This document shows positions 9,261 through 16,970 of a stretch of DNA of 64,000 nt, in pieces. Origin of the DNA: Martelella alba (GTDB lineage: Bacteria > Pseudomonadota > Gammaproteobacteria > Enterobacterales > Enterobacteriaceae); the NCBI RefSeq assembly GCF_005217455.1, contig NZ_SZPQ01000031.1, positions 1 to 64,000 on the forward strand, read 5' to 3'. The position numbers were made by a program, and so were the translations under genes. The number at the start of each line of letters is the position of its first letter. Position 1 is the stretch's first letter. The notes under the pieces are model-generated. The model had not been told where the DNA came from and made no database searches. It saw only the letters and a program-made list of their open reading frames with translations.

Positions 9261-9385
9261 ATACTCTAAATAATTCAAATTGCATCGCGGCGGCAAGCGA
9301 GCAAGTTCCCAGGAGCATAGATAACTATGTGACTGGGGCGAGCATGTGTAGCCAAAAAAGAGGCAACGTGAAGTATGGCGAGTAT
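9261..9385 (+). repeat. Intergenic MITE-like repeat, full copy (copy C)
   Basis: Begins ATACTCTAAATAATTCAAAT, passes through CCCAGGAGCATAGATAAC and TATGTGACTGGGGCGAGC, and ends GAAGTATGGCGAGTAT. It is 125 bp with imperfect terminal inverted repeats and can be taken as a reference copy of the family in this window. Confidence 0.75.
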
Positions 9386-9715
9386 AACGTTTTGGTGGAT
9401 AAACATTCTTTAATAATATCCAAGGCAATAACCCCGCACCGCCCCTTGCGCAAGCCGTTAGTAAAGAAAAATTAATTAGAATAATAGGATAGACGCATCC
9501 TGCTTTTATTCGCTAACATAAGTAACCCCATTAAAGTAGAGCAACATAGATACATTAATGAAATTAATTTCTCACATCAATACGCTGGATTATTCACATT
9601 ACCTCGCGGCGGTTAGCGAGCGATGTGCTTCGGACTATGAACGATAAATATCGTCAATATATTGGCTAATACTGTCGATTGCCATAGCGAAGTTAATTTT
9701 TAAGGAGAAACAAAG

Positions 9716-10636
9716 ATGGCGCTGACTGATTATATAACAAAGGCACTGGGTTATACCGCCGCTTACGGGTGCCTGATATGGCTGTCACCGTCCGCCGCCT
9801 TGGCCGGATCAGCCCGGGATTATCTCAACGCACCCATCGACTCCTGGCTTACATTTTACAATGTGGGATACTCGACTTCGGTTACGCCGGAAGACGGTAC
9901 CGATATCACATCCAGTGTCCGCGCCAATGTTCTGACACAATCCGTTATGGTGACGAGAACCATGGATTACTGGGGCAGAACCGGCGGCTTGTCGGTTGTT
10001 TTGCCCCATCGCTATCTGGAGGCCACCTCCGATGATTTTCGCGCTTCCGGGCGGGGCATTTCCGACGTCGGTTTTTTATGGCAGATGAATATGTTCGGCG
10101 CGCCGGCGCTGACCAGGGAACAATTTCATACCTTCACGCCCGGTCCTTTCTCGAGTTTTCATCTCTTCATCGGTACACCGCTTGGCACCTACGATGCCAC
10201 GGATGCGATGAATCCCAGCAGCAACCGCTGGACCATCAGTCCTACCGTCAACTATAGCTATACCCCTGATCAGGGTTGGACCTGGTATGAAACCTATCTC
10301 ACCGCGCGGTTTTTCACCGACAACAATGACTATCGGGTTGGCGGCGCCTCGCGGCTAAGTCAAAAACCCTTGTATACCCTTGAGGGACATGCCAGTCGCA
10401 ATGTCACCCAGCGGTTATGGTTATCGGCCGATGCTTACTACAATTTCGGCGGCGAAACCCGCATTGATAATACCGATCAGGACAATCGGGCCAGCACTCT
10501 GCGGTTGGGTGTGGGTTTGGGTTTAAACGCCTGGGCAGGCGGCGATCTTATTTTCAATTACGAGGGCGTGGTGGCCAAACCTTCCGGTCAACCCGACGGT
10601 CAGACGGTTAGGTTGACCGTCAGGCAATTTTGGTAA
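9716..10636 (+). CDS. Outer-membrane beta-barrel protein, MetA-pathway (phenol degradation) transporter family
   Basis: A 306-residue protein with an N-terminal signal sequence (hydrophobic GYTAAYGCLIWLSPSAALA, cleavage likely after ALA near residue 30). Alternating beta-strand patterns follow, and the chain ends in an aromatic residue (RQFW), typical of outer-membrane barrels. The NRWTISPTVNYSYTPDQG segment and overall layout match the MetA-pathway family, found beside aromatic catabolic genes and thought to let hydrophobic compounds cross the outer membrane. An AGGAG lies about eight bases before the ATG. No catabolic gene lies next to it; it stands alone between repeat-rich gaps. Family assignment is good; the substrate is unknown. 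Confidence 0.75.
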   Translation: MALTDYITKALGYTAAYGCLIWLSPSAALAGSARDYLNAPIDSWLTFYNVGYSTSVTPEDGTDITSSVRANVLTQSVMVTRTMDYWGRTGGLSVVLPHRYLEATSDDFRASGRGISDVGFLWQMNMFGAPALTREQFHTFTPGPFSSFHLFIGTPLGTYDATDAMNPSSNRWTISPTVNYSYTPDQGWTWYETYLTARFFTDNNDYRVGGASRLSQKPLYTLEGHASRNVTQRLWLSADAYYNFGGETRIDNTDQDNRASTLRLGVGLGLNAWAGGDLIFNYEGVVAKPSGQPDGQTVRLTVRQFW

Positions 10637-11320
10637 TTGCGGCCCACATTTTGCGGAGTGAATGCATTCTCCCCATGACCAGCCTTAAGCCTAAGATCAT
10701 AAGGGGTATTTTAATAAAAAACCGGCGGCGGCCGACTTCCCGCATGGCTTTATATTCATCGCTCATGGCCGTGCCGGGTCAACGCGATGTGCGAGTGCCG
10801 TCGCCAGCCAGATTGCATTGTCCCAAGGTACGCACGGTATTGCCGTGGCGTCCAGGGCGCGCCGCCACCCGGCAAGCAAAGCCGTGGTAAACCTCGGGAA
10901 AAGGCTAAAACCCTTATCACATAGCGGATAAAATCCCATGCAGTATTTCGTGAGGGGAAAATTGATATTTACCCCTGTCACCCCTTTTTTTCATTCTCAT
11001 GGGCGAATGCCGGCCAGCCGGCGCCGGAAGGCCATCGCAACAGAGTTGCTCTGTTGGAAAAGTGCAAAATCGATAGTTTGTCCTGAAAGTGAATATCATA
11101 TTTATTTCCGGCCTATTCCGACTCCATTCAACCTGAAAAATAAAATGTATGATGATTAACGTTTTGAATAACAATAGTTTTTAAAATATCAACTTTATTT
11201 TTAGACCAGCAATGACATTAATTGACAAATGGATTCGAGACCATCACTCTATTAGGGATTTTTATTTTTTGTCACCTTATTAAATCAAGTTATTATAATG
11301 AATTTTTGGAGCCATTAAGA
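10637..11320. other. Gene-free region before the type III PKS
   Basis: No credible gene in about 680 bases. The left half is GC-rich without an obvious frame. From about 11040 the sequence turns strongly AT-rich up to the polyketide synthase start, as expected for a promoter of a horizontally acquired gene. No repeat copy or terminator with a T-run was seen. Confidence 0.5.
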
Positions 11321-12391
11321 ATGCCTACATTGCACAAGCCAGCTATTTATCTGCCGGAGCATATAATCACTCTTGAAGACACTATCGCTTTAGCCAGGAA
11401 AGACTTCAAGGATAACCCCAATTTAGACAAGGCCATTGAATTAATTACTAATACCGGCGTGAGAAAAAGGCACATCATCCAGCCTATTGAACTGGCCACA
11501 TTACATCCCGGATTCGGCTATCGCAATGCAGTATTTGAATATGAATCCAAACGGCGAGTTCCTGCTGTTATCGAAGAAGCACTTGGGCATGCCGATATCA
11601 CCGCCAAAGATGTTTCCGCCATCATATATGTGTCCTGTTCAGGATTTTTAATGCCCTCCCTGACCGCCTGGCTTATAAACAAAATGGGCATGCCCCTGAA
11701 TACCGTCCAGATTCCCATCTCGCAATTAGGCTGCGCCGCCGGCGGCGCGGCAATTAATCGGGCTCATGATTTCATCCAGGCTCATCCGGGCAGCAATGTA
11801 CTGATTGTCAGCTGTGAATTTTGCTCACTGAGTTATCAGCCCACCGACGGGGATATCGGCAGTCTGCTTTCCGACGGTTTGTTCGGCGACGCCATCACCT
11901 CGGCGGTGGTAACGTCGCGCGCTGGAAATGGGCTTGAGCTATTGAGGAACGCCAGCTACCTGATTCCCGATACGGATGAATGGATTCGTTATGCGGTTAA
12001 AGACACGGGCTTTCATTTTCGCCTGGACAAACGCGTACCAGGCACCATGAAACCGTTGGCGCCGGTAATGCAGGAGTTGGCGACGGCCCATCAATGGCAA
12101 ATCGATAATTTGGATTACTATATTATTCACGCTGGCGGTCCTCGTATTCTTGACGATTTATGCAAATACCTTGGCGTTGCGCGAAATAAATTTTCCTATA
12201 GCCGCGATACGCTGGAAAATTGCGGCAACATCGCCAGCTCCGTGGTGTTCGAAGCGTATCGCCGCATGCATGAAGACAGCATCTTCAGGCCCGGGGGAAG
12301 AGGTATCATCGCCGGTTTCGGACCAGGCATTATCGCCGAGATGAACTTGTCCCAATGGGGCGACTACGACCTGAAACGGCTAACCGCCTGA
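11321..12391 (+). CDS. Type III polyketide synthase, PhlD-like
   Basis: A 356-residue chalcone/stilbene-synthase-fold enzyme. The catalytic triad is visible: Cys138 in QLGCAAGGAAINRA, His270 in YYIIHAGGPRILDDL and Asn303 in ENCGNIASSVVFEA. The C-terminal GFGPG loop follows. The YVSCSGFLMPSLTAWLIN and QPTDGDIG regions resemble PhlD, which makes phloroglucinol from malonyl-CoA. The ATG at 11321 was chosen because the protein then starts MPTLHKPAIY at the family position, with GGAG about 10 bases upstream; the frame extends 33 codons further without similarity. No tailoring enzyme, exporter or regulator lies beside it, and the upstream DNA is AT-rich, which suggests horizontal acquisition. The starter unit and product cannot be read from the sequence. 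Confidence 0.88.
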   Translation: MPTLHKPAIYLPEHIITLEDTIALARKDFKDNPNLDKAIELITNTGVRKRHIIQPIELATLHPGFGYRNAVFEYESKRRVPAVIEEALGHADITAKDVSAIIYVSCSGFLMPSLTAWLINKMGMPLNTVQIPISQLGCAAGGAAINRAHDFIQAHPGSNVLIVSCEFCSLSYQPTDGDIGSLLSDGLFGDAITSAVVTSRAGNGLELLRNASYLIPDTDEWIRYAVKDTGFHFRLDKRVPGTMKPLAPVMQELATAHQWQIDNLDYYIIHAGGPRILDDLCKYLGVARNKFSYSRDTLENCGNIASSVVFEAYRRMHEDSIFRPGGRGIIAGFGPGIIAEMNLSQWGDYDLKRLTA

Positions 12392-12422
12392 GGGGTCTTC
12401 AGCCGCCGGCGGACAACCACGC

Positions 12423-12869
12423 CTAGGGCCGCTTATCCATACCGATATGGGGAATACCGTCTTCAACATACACATCGGTAACCGGCTGGAAACCGAAACG
12501 GCTATAGAATTTTTGCAGGTGCGCCTGGGCGGAAAGATGAATGATCCGCTCCGGCCAATTTGCGGCGCATACCGCCAGCGTCTGTTCCATCAGCCGATAA
12601 CCCAGATTGCATCCTCGGGCGTGCGCCGCCACGATGACCCTTCCGATGACAAGATGCGGACCTTGGGTCAGAATCCGGGCGCAAGCCGCCAGCCGTCCAT
12701 CCAGATAGCCCGCAACGTGACGATTATCACCGACCAGATCCTGTCCGTCGAGGTCCTGGTAAGGACAATTTTGCTCGACGACGAATACGGCGCACCGCAA
12801 AGCGAGGATGTCGTAAAGTTGCCGCGTCGTCAGCTCTTGATGACGCCAGTGGTGCCATACCAAGTTCAT
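12423..12869 (-). CDS. elaA: GNAT-family acetyltransferase ElaA
   Basis: A 148-residue GNAT protein closely matching E. coli ElaA: LRCAVFVVEQNCPYQDLDGQ near the N-terminus, DNRHVAGY, then VIGRVIVAAHARGCNLGYRL forming the acetyl-CoA-binding strand and loop, and AQAHLQKFYSRFGF toward the end. ElaA is a conserved enterobacterial N-acetyltransferase whose substrate is not established to my knowledge. It is a single gene convergent with the polyketide synthase (31 bases between stops) and divergent from the CocE-type hydrolase. In E. coli elaA sits elsewhere, so its position here is not informative about function. Confidence 0.9.
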   Translation of the reverse strand: MNLVWHHWRHQELTTRQLYDILALRCAVFVVEQNCPYQDLDGQDLVGDNRHVAGYLDGRLAACARILTQGPHLVIGRVIVAAHARGCNLGYRLMEQTLAVCAANWPERIIHLSAQAHLQKFYSRFGFQPVTDVYVEDGIPHIGMDKRP

Positions 12870-13072
12870 TGCGATGCCTTTGATGGAAATAAGCGATATC
12901 GAGATATCTACGTCGGCAGTCTATTACTTTTGGTTGCACGAGACAAAATCCTTTTAACCCGGGCAATGTCGTATTTATGCTTGATTCAGTCGCAATTGGT
13001 ATGGCTCTCATTGCGCACTGTGCAAAGATGAAGTCACGACAACCCTTTTGCGCCGCGACCGAGAGACATACG

Positions 13073-15085
13073 ATGAAAGTAATCGAAACAGCCTGGATTC
13101 CTTTACAGGACGGCAACCGCCTTGCGGCGCGAATTTGGTTGCCAGAGGGCGATCGGCCGTCGCCCGCCGTGCTGGAATATCTGCCCTACCGTCGACGGGA
13201 TCGGCATCGCGGCGATGATGCCCTTTTACATCCCGGTCTGGCCGAATACGGCTATGTCGCCATCCGCGTGGATATGCGCGGTTCCGGGGATTCCGATGGC
13301 CTGATGAACGATGAGTATACCCCGCGGGAATGGAATGACGCCTGCGAAGTGATTGCCTGGATCGCCGCACAACCCTGGTGCTCCGGCGCGGTAGGCATGA
13401 TCGGCATCTCATGGAGCGGTTTTAATTCCCTGCAAATCGCCGCATTACGGCCCCCGGCCTTGAAAGCCATCGTCACCGCCTGTTCCACTGATGATCGTTA
13501 TGCCGACGATATGCATTACATGGGCGGCGTACTGCTTAACGACAATTTGCAATACGGCGCCACGTTGCTCACCTGGACCCCGACGCCGCCGGATCCCGCC
13601 GTGGTCGGCGACCGCTGGAAAACCATGTGGCTCGAGCGATTGCATGGGATGGAAATCCCCCCGGCGGGCCGCTGGATGTCTCATCCGACGCGCGACGCGT
13701 ATTGGCGCAGCGGGTCGGTTTGTGAAGACTATGCCCTGATCGAGGCGCCGGTATTGGCGGTGGGCGGCTGGGCCGATGGCTATACCAATACCGTCCTGCG
13801 CCTGTTGGAAAATCTGCCCGGACCGCGCAAGGGCCTGATCGGCCCCTGGGGGCATGCGTTCCCCCATGTCGCCTCACCGGGGCCGCGTATTGATTTTATT
13901 CGTTATGTGGCGCGTTGGTTCGATCATTGGTTGAAGCACGAACCCACCGGTATCATGGACGAACCCATGCTGACCTATTGGCTGCAGGAAGCGGAACCGC
14001 CACGGGCGCGCTATACCGAGCGGCGAGGGCGGTGGGCCGCGGAACGGTACTGGCCTTCGCCGGCCATCGGTCCGCGTCTGTTTGCGTTGGCATCCGGGGG
14101 CCGATTACGGGAAGACGAAGCGGCGCCAGGGGATATTCTTCAGCAGAAAATATGCTCCCCCGCCGTTACCGGCCTCGCATCCGGCGAATGGTGCCCTTAT
14201 GGCTGGGGACCGGATATGCCCGGCGATCAGCGGGAGGACGATGCCGGTTCCGCCTGTTTCGATGGACCGCCGCTGTCTGCACCGCTGTACATTGCCGGAC
14301 GCCCCACCGTGCGGCTTAGGCTGTCGGCCGATCAGGTTGTGGCCATGGCCGCGGTGCGATTGAATGCCGTGGCGCCGGACGGCGTCTCGCTGCGTATCAG
14401 TTACGGCCTGCTGAATCTCACCCAGCGTAACGGCCATGACCGGCGCGAACCGCTGATCGCCGGCAAGGCCTACGATGTCGTTGTCCCGCTAAACGCCGTC
14501 GCATTCGCCTTACCGGCCGGATATCGCCTGCGAGTGGCGATATCCAGCGCCTACTGGCCACTGGCCGCCCCGCTGCCGGTACGCACCGTTCTCACGTTGT
14601 ACAACGGCAGTTTGGCATTACCGGTACGCGATAGCCTGGTTGACGCCTGTCCGCCCCCGGATCTGGGCGCGTCGCAAGTTCCCCCCGCCGAGCCCGCCCG
14701 TGTCATCACACCACCGGCACGCGGACGTCTGCGTCTTAGCCGAGACATGAATGATGGCGATACCACGCTGGAAGTGGTACGCAACCTGGGCGCATTGTTT
14801 CTAAAGGAGACCGGTTTGCGCCTGGATGCATTGGGTCATGAGATTTATACAATCAACGCCCTTGACCCCCGGCGGGCCGACTCGCTGGCGGTGCGCAGCG
14901 CCGGCTTTCAACGCGGCGATTGGTGCGCCCGACTGGAAACCCGCAGCCGGCTGAGCGCCGATAACGGTGGCTGGCGGCTGGATTCCAGCCTGGAGGCTTT
15001 TGACGGCGACGACGCATTTTTCCACCGTCAGTGGTCTGATTATTATCCTTTTTTTGACGATGCGTTGCCGGAGAAACGCCAATGA
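13073..15085 (+). CDS. CocE/NonD-family (peptidase S15-like) hydrolase, copy 1
   Basis: A 670-residue alpha/beta hydrolase. The nucleophile elbow GISWSG (Ser113) follows the DMRGSGDSDG block. A GGWADGY region supplies the likely Asp and GPWGHAFPH the likely His. A C-terminal jelly-roll domain of the CocE/X-Pro dipeptidyl-peptidase type follows (about residues 400-670). Relatives hydrolyse esters or amides, such as cocaine esterase, amino-acid ester hydrolases and X-Pro peptidases. The ATG at 13073 (MKVIETAWIPLQDG) has GAGAG upstream; the frame extends 32 codons further without similarity. Its stop overlaps the nitrilase-like gene by four bases. A clear paralogue lies at 16971-18968. No signal peptide is seen, so it is cytoplasmic. 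Substrate unknown. Confidence 0.85.
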   Translation: MKVIETAWIPLQDGNRLAARIWLPEGDRPSPAVLEYLPYRRRDRHRGDDALLHPGLAEYGYVAIRVDMRGSGDSDGLMNDEYTPREWNDACEVIAWIAAQPWCSGAVGMIGISWSGFNSLQIAALRPPALKAIVTACSTDDRYADDMHYMGGVLLNDNLQYGATLLTWTPTPPDPAVVGDRWKTMWLERLHGMEIPPAGRWMSHPTRDAYWRSGSVCEDYALIEAPVLAVGGWADGYTNTVLRLLENLPGPRKGLIGPWGHAFPHVASPGPRIDFIRYVARWFDHWLKHEPTGIMDEPMLTYWLQEAEPPRARYTERRGRWAAERYWPSPAIGPRLFALASGGRLREDEAAPGDILQQKICSPAVTGLASGEWCPYGWGPDMPGDQREDDAGSACFDGPPLSAPLYIAGRPTVRLRLSADQVVAMAAVRLNAVAPDGVSLRISYGLLNLTQRNGHDRREPLIAGKAYDVVVPLNAVAFALPAGYRLRVAISSAYWPLAAPLPVRTVLTLYNGSLALPVRDSLVDACPPPDLGASQVPPAEPARVITPPARGRLRLSRDMNDGDTTLEVVRNLGALFLKETGLRLDALGHEIYTINALDPRRADSLAVRSAGFQRGDWCARLETRSRLSADNGGWRLDSSLEAFDGDDAFFHRQWSDYYPFFDDALPEKRQ

Positions 15086-15870
15086 AACTCGGCATTGCCC
15101 AGATAACCGGCGCTCCCGCCGACGAAACGGATATTGTCGAATGGGTGGCATCCGCCATGGCGGGCCTGCCGGACGCCGATTTGATTGTGCTGCCGGAATT
15201 GGCTTTGTGCGGCTATGACGACCCGGAACGCATCCGTCGGATGGCGCTGGACAAAAAGGGGCCGACGCTTCAGAGCCTGGGCGCGCTGGCCGGTAAAAAA
15301 AGGCAGGCGTTGGCGTTCGGATATGCTGAGCGCGACGCGGCCGCGAACACCCTACACAACGCGGTGCGGGTCATTGACGGCCAGGGCCGGATATTGGCTG
15401 ATTATCGCAAAATACATCTCTGGTCAGGGTATGAAACCACCCTATTTGCACCGGGCGATGGGTTCGCCGGTTTTGCGCTGGGCGGCATGCGATTTGGGCT
15501 GGCCATTTGTTATGATCTTGATTTCCCGGAAATGACGCGTATCCAGGCCATAGACGGAATGGACTGTCTGTTGTGCGTGAGCGCGACCACCAAAGGCTAT
15601 GATGTGGTGCCGCGGCATGTGGTGCCGGCCAGGGCTTACGAAAACGGCTGCTTTGTCATCTTCGCCAATCGCGGCGATAACACGGGTCTTTTCCCCTGCA
15701 TCGGCCAAAGCCGAATCGCCGGACCCGATGGCGCGATTATCGCCGCGGTGCCGGGGGAAGGCGCCGCGCTGATCGCCGGTGATATTGATCCGGCCTTTCT
15801 GGCGAACTGGCGCCGGACCCACCCTTATCTGGCGGAGCGGCGAATCAGGTCTGATTTTTCGCCCGTCTGA
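15082..15870 (+). CDS. Nitrilase-superfamily carbon-nitrogen hydrolase
   Basis: A 262-residue enzyme with the Glu-Lys-Cys triad of the superfamily: Glu in LPELALCGYD (about residue 39), Lys in YRKIHLW (about 110) and Cys in AICYDLDFPE (about 143). Members cleave amides, nitriles or carbamoyl groups; the length and motifs point to an aliphatic amidase or omega-amidase-like branch rather than a true nitrilase. It is translationally coupled to the CocE-type hydrolase upstream (ATGA overlap), so the two probably act on the same compound in turn. Its 3' end overlaps the convergent GlxA-type regulator gene by 26 bases. Substrate unknown. Confidence 0.85.
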   Translation: MKLGIAQITGAPADETDIVEWVASAMAGLPDADLIVLPELALCGYDDPERIRRMALDKKGPTLQSLGALAGKKRQALAFGYAERDAAANTLHNAVRVIDGQGRILADYRKIHLWSGYETTLFAPGDGFAGFALGGMRFGLAICYDLDFPEMTRIQAIDGMDCLLCVSATTKGYDVVPRHVVPARAYENGCFVIFANRGDNTGLFPCIGQSRIAGPDGAIIAAVPGEGAALIAGDIDPAFLANWRRTHPYLAERRIRSDFSPV

Positions 15871-16816
15871 CCCGGCGCATGGCCGAAGGCAGGATACCGA
15901 AGGTACGGCGAAACCAGCCGGCGAAGTGCGATGTCGAACCGAAGCCCACCGATACCGCAATGTCGATGATCGATTGATCGGAGTAAATCAGCATTTCCCT
16001 GGCTTGTTCCAGCCGGAGTTCCAGATAGAACCGTTGCGGGGATTTGGCGAAATGCCGGGCGAACAACCGTTCGAGCTGACGCTTGCCGATACCGGCCCGC
16101 GCCGCGATATCCGGCAGCGTCAGCGGATCCTCGATATGCGCCTGCATAATGCCAATGGCGGCGGATAGCGGCGGCGGCATCGCCGCGACGGCCGGCCGGC
16201 CACCCCGTTGATCGTCGTCGGCGCTGCGTATCCGCTCATGGTGAAACTGGTTGGCGACCGCGGCGGCGTGATCGTCGCCATAGCGCTCGGCGATCAGATT
16301 GAGCATCATATCCATGGCCGCCGTTCCCCCCGAACACGTCAGCCGTCCCCGGTCGATTTCATAAATTTTGCGGGTACATTCGATATGCGGGTAGGTCTCC
16401 CGGAACGCCGAACGGCTTTCCCAATGAATGGTACAACGGTAGCCGTCAAGCAGGCCGCATTTGGCCAGCAAAAAGGTACCGGTGGAAAGCGATCCGATGA
16501 GGACGCCGGCTCGCGCCGCCTGACGCATGGCCTTTTGATAACCGCGTTCAAACTTCGGCGCCACCACCCGTTCGCCGCCACAAACGAACAGGTAATGGGA
16601 GCCCGCCATAATCTCATCAATCGCCCGGGTGGGAAAAGGGATGCCATTGGCGGCCGTCACCGGCTCGCCGGTCAGGCTGGCCAGATGCCAGACGAAAGCC
16701 TGCTTCTCGTAAAGCCGGTTATACGAGCGCAACGGCTCAATGGCCGACGCCAGACTCATCATGGAGAAATCCTGACCGAGCAGGAAGGTAAATACCGTGG
16801 GTTCGACAACCGGCAT
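15845..16816 (-). CDS. GlxA-family transcriptional regulator (DJ-1/PfpI-AraC)
   Basis: A 323-residue protein with an N-terminal class I glutamine-amidotransferase-like domain (about 8-185; FVCGGERV and LIGSLSTGTFLLAKCGLLDG) and a C-terminal AraC double helix-turn-helix (about 215-315; LPDIAARAGIGKRQLERLF and SIIDIAVSVGFGSTSHFAGW). This architecture is typical of activators of amine, betaine, carnitine and arginine catabolism in proteobacteria (CdhR, GbdR, ArgR of Pseudomonas). It lies between two hydrolase operons: convergent with the CocE1-nitrilase pair and reading away from the second hydrolase's end. It is the likeliest local regulator of the module. Family firm; target and inducer inferred. 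Confidence 0.88.
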   Translation of the reverse strand: MPVVEPTVFTFLLGQDFSMMSLASAIEPLRSYNRLYEKQAFVWHLASLTGEPVTAANGIPFPTRAIDEIMAGSHYLFVCGGERVVAPKFERGYQKAMRQAARAGVLIGSLSTGTFLLAKCGLLDGYRCTIHWESRSAFRETYPHIECTRKIYEIDRGRLTCSGGTAAMDMMLNLIAERYGDDHAAAVANQFHHERIRSADDDQRGGRPAVAAMPPPLSAAIGIMQAHIEDPLTLPDIAARAGIGKRQLERLFARHFAKSPQRFYLELRLEQAREMLIYSDQSIIDIAVSVGFGSTSHFAGWFRRTFGILPSAMRRVRRAKNQT

Positions 16817-16864
16817 AGCAAATTTAATTCAGCTCATCACATAGATATAAACAATACCCTATTC

Positions 16865-16896
16865 GGCCGGGCCCGCGCCACTGGGTGGGCCCGGCC
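16865..16896. terminator. Perfect 10-bp hairpin downstream of the CocE2 gene
   Basis: GGCCGGGCCC and GGGCCCGGCC pair exactly around a 12-base loop, about 75 bases beyond the stop of the minus-strand hydrolase and upstream of the GlxA-type regulator. No T-run follows on the minus strand, so it may be a transcript-stabilising hairpin rather than an intrinsic terminator. Confidence 0.4.
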
Positions 16897-16970
16897 GTTC
16901 AGCGCCATGGGGCCGGAATGGCATCCCTAAGCCGGAATGAGGTTACGGCCATTGTCCCCAAAGAGCGCCC

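Larger units (their letters stand above)
8729..9715. other. Gene-poor, repeat-bearing region upstream of rfbA
   Basis: About 990 bases without a credible gene. The left part should hold the rfbA promoter. One short and one full copy of the intergenic palindromic repeat lie at 8872-8935 and 9261-9385, and a very degenerate piece may lie near 9590-9645. The only longer open frame (9101-9475, plus strand) crosses the repeat and has no family resemblance. An imperfect hairpin (CGGAGAGATGG...ATCATCTCCG) sits at about 9040-9070. Confidence 0.5.

Noticed and set aside
9101-9475. A 124-codon plus-strand open frame upstream of the MetA-type gene
   Set aside because: It runs through a copy of the palindromic repeat and has no ribosome-binding site or family resemblance.
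9585-9645. Another degenerate repeat copy before the MetA-type gene
   Set aside because: CGCGGCGGTTAGCGAGCGATG resembles the left-centre of the family, but neither end is present.
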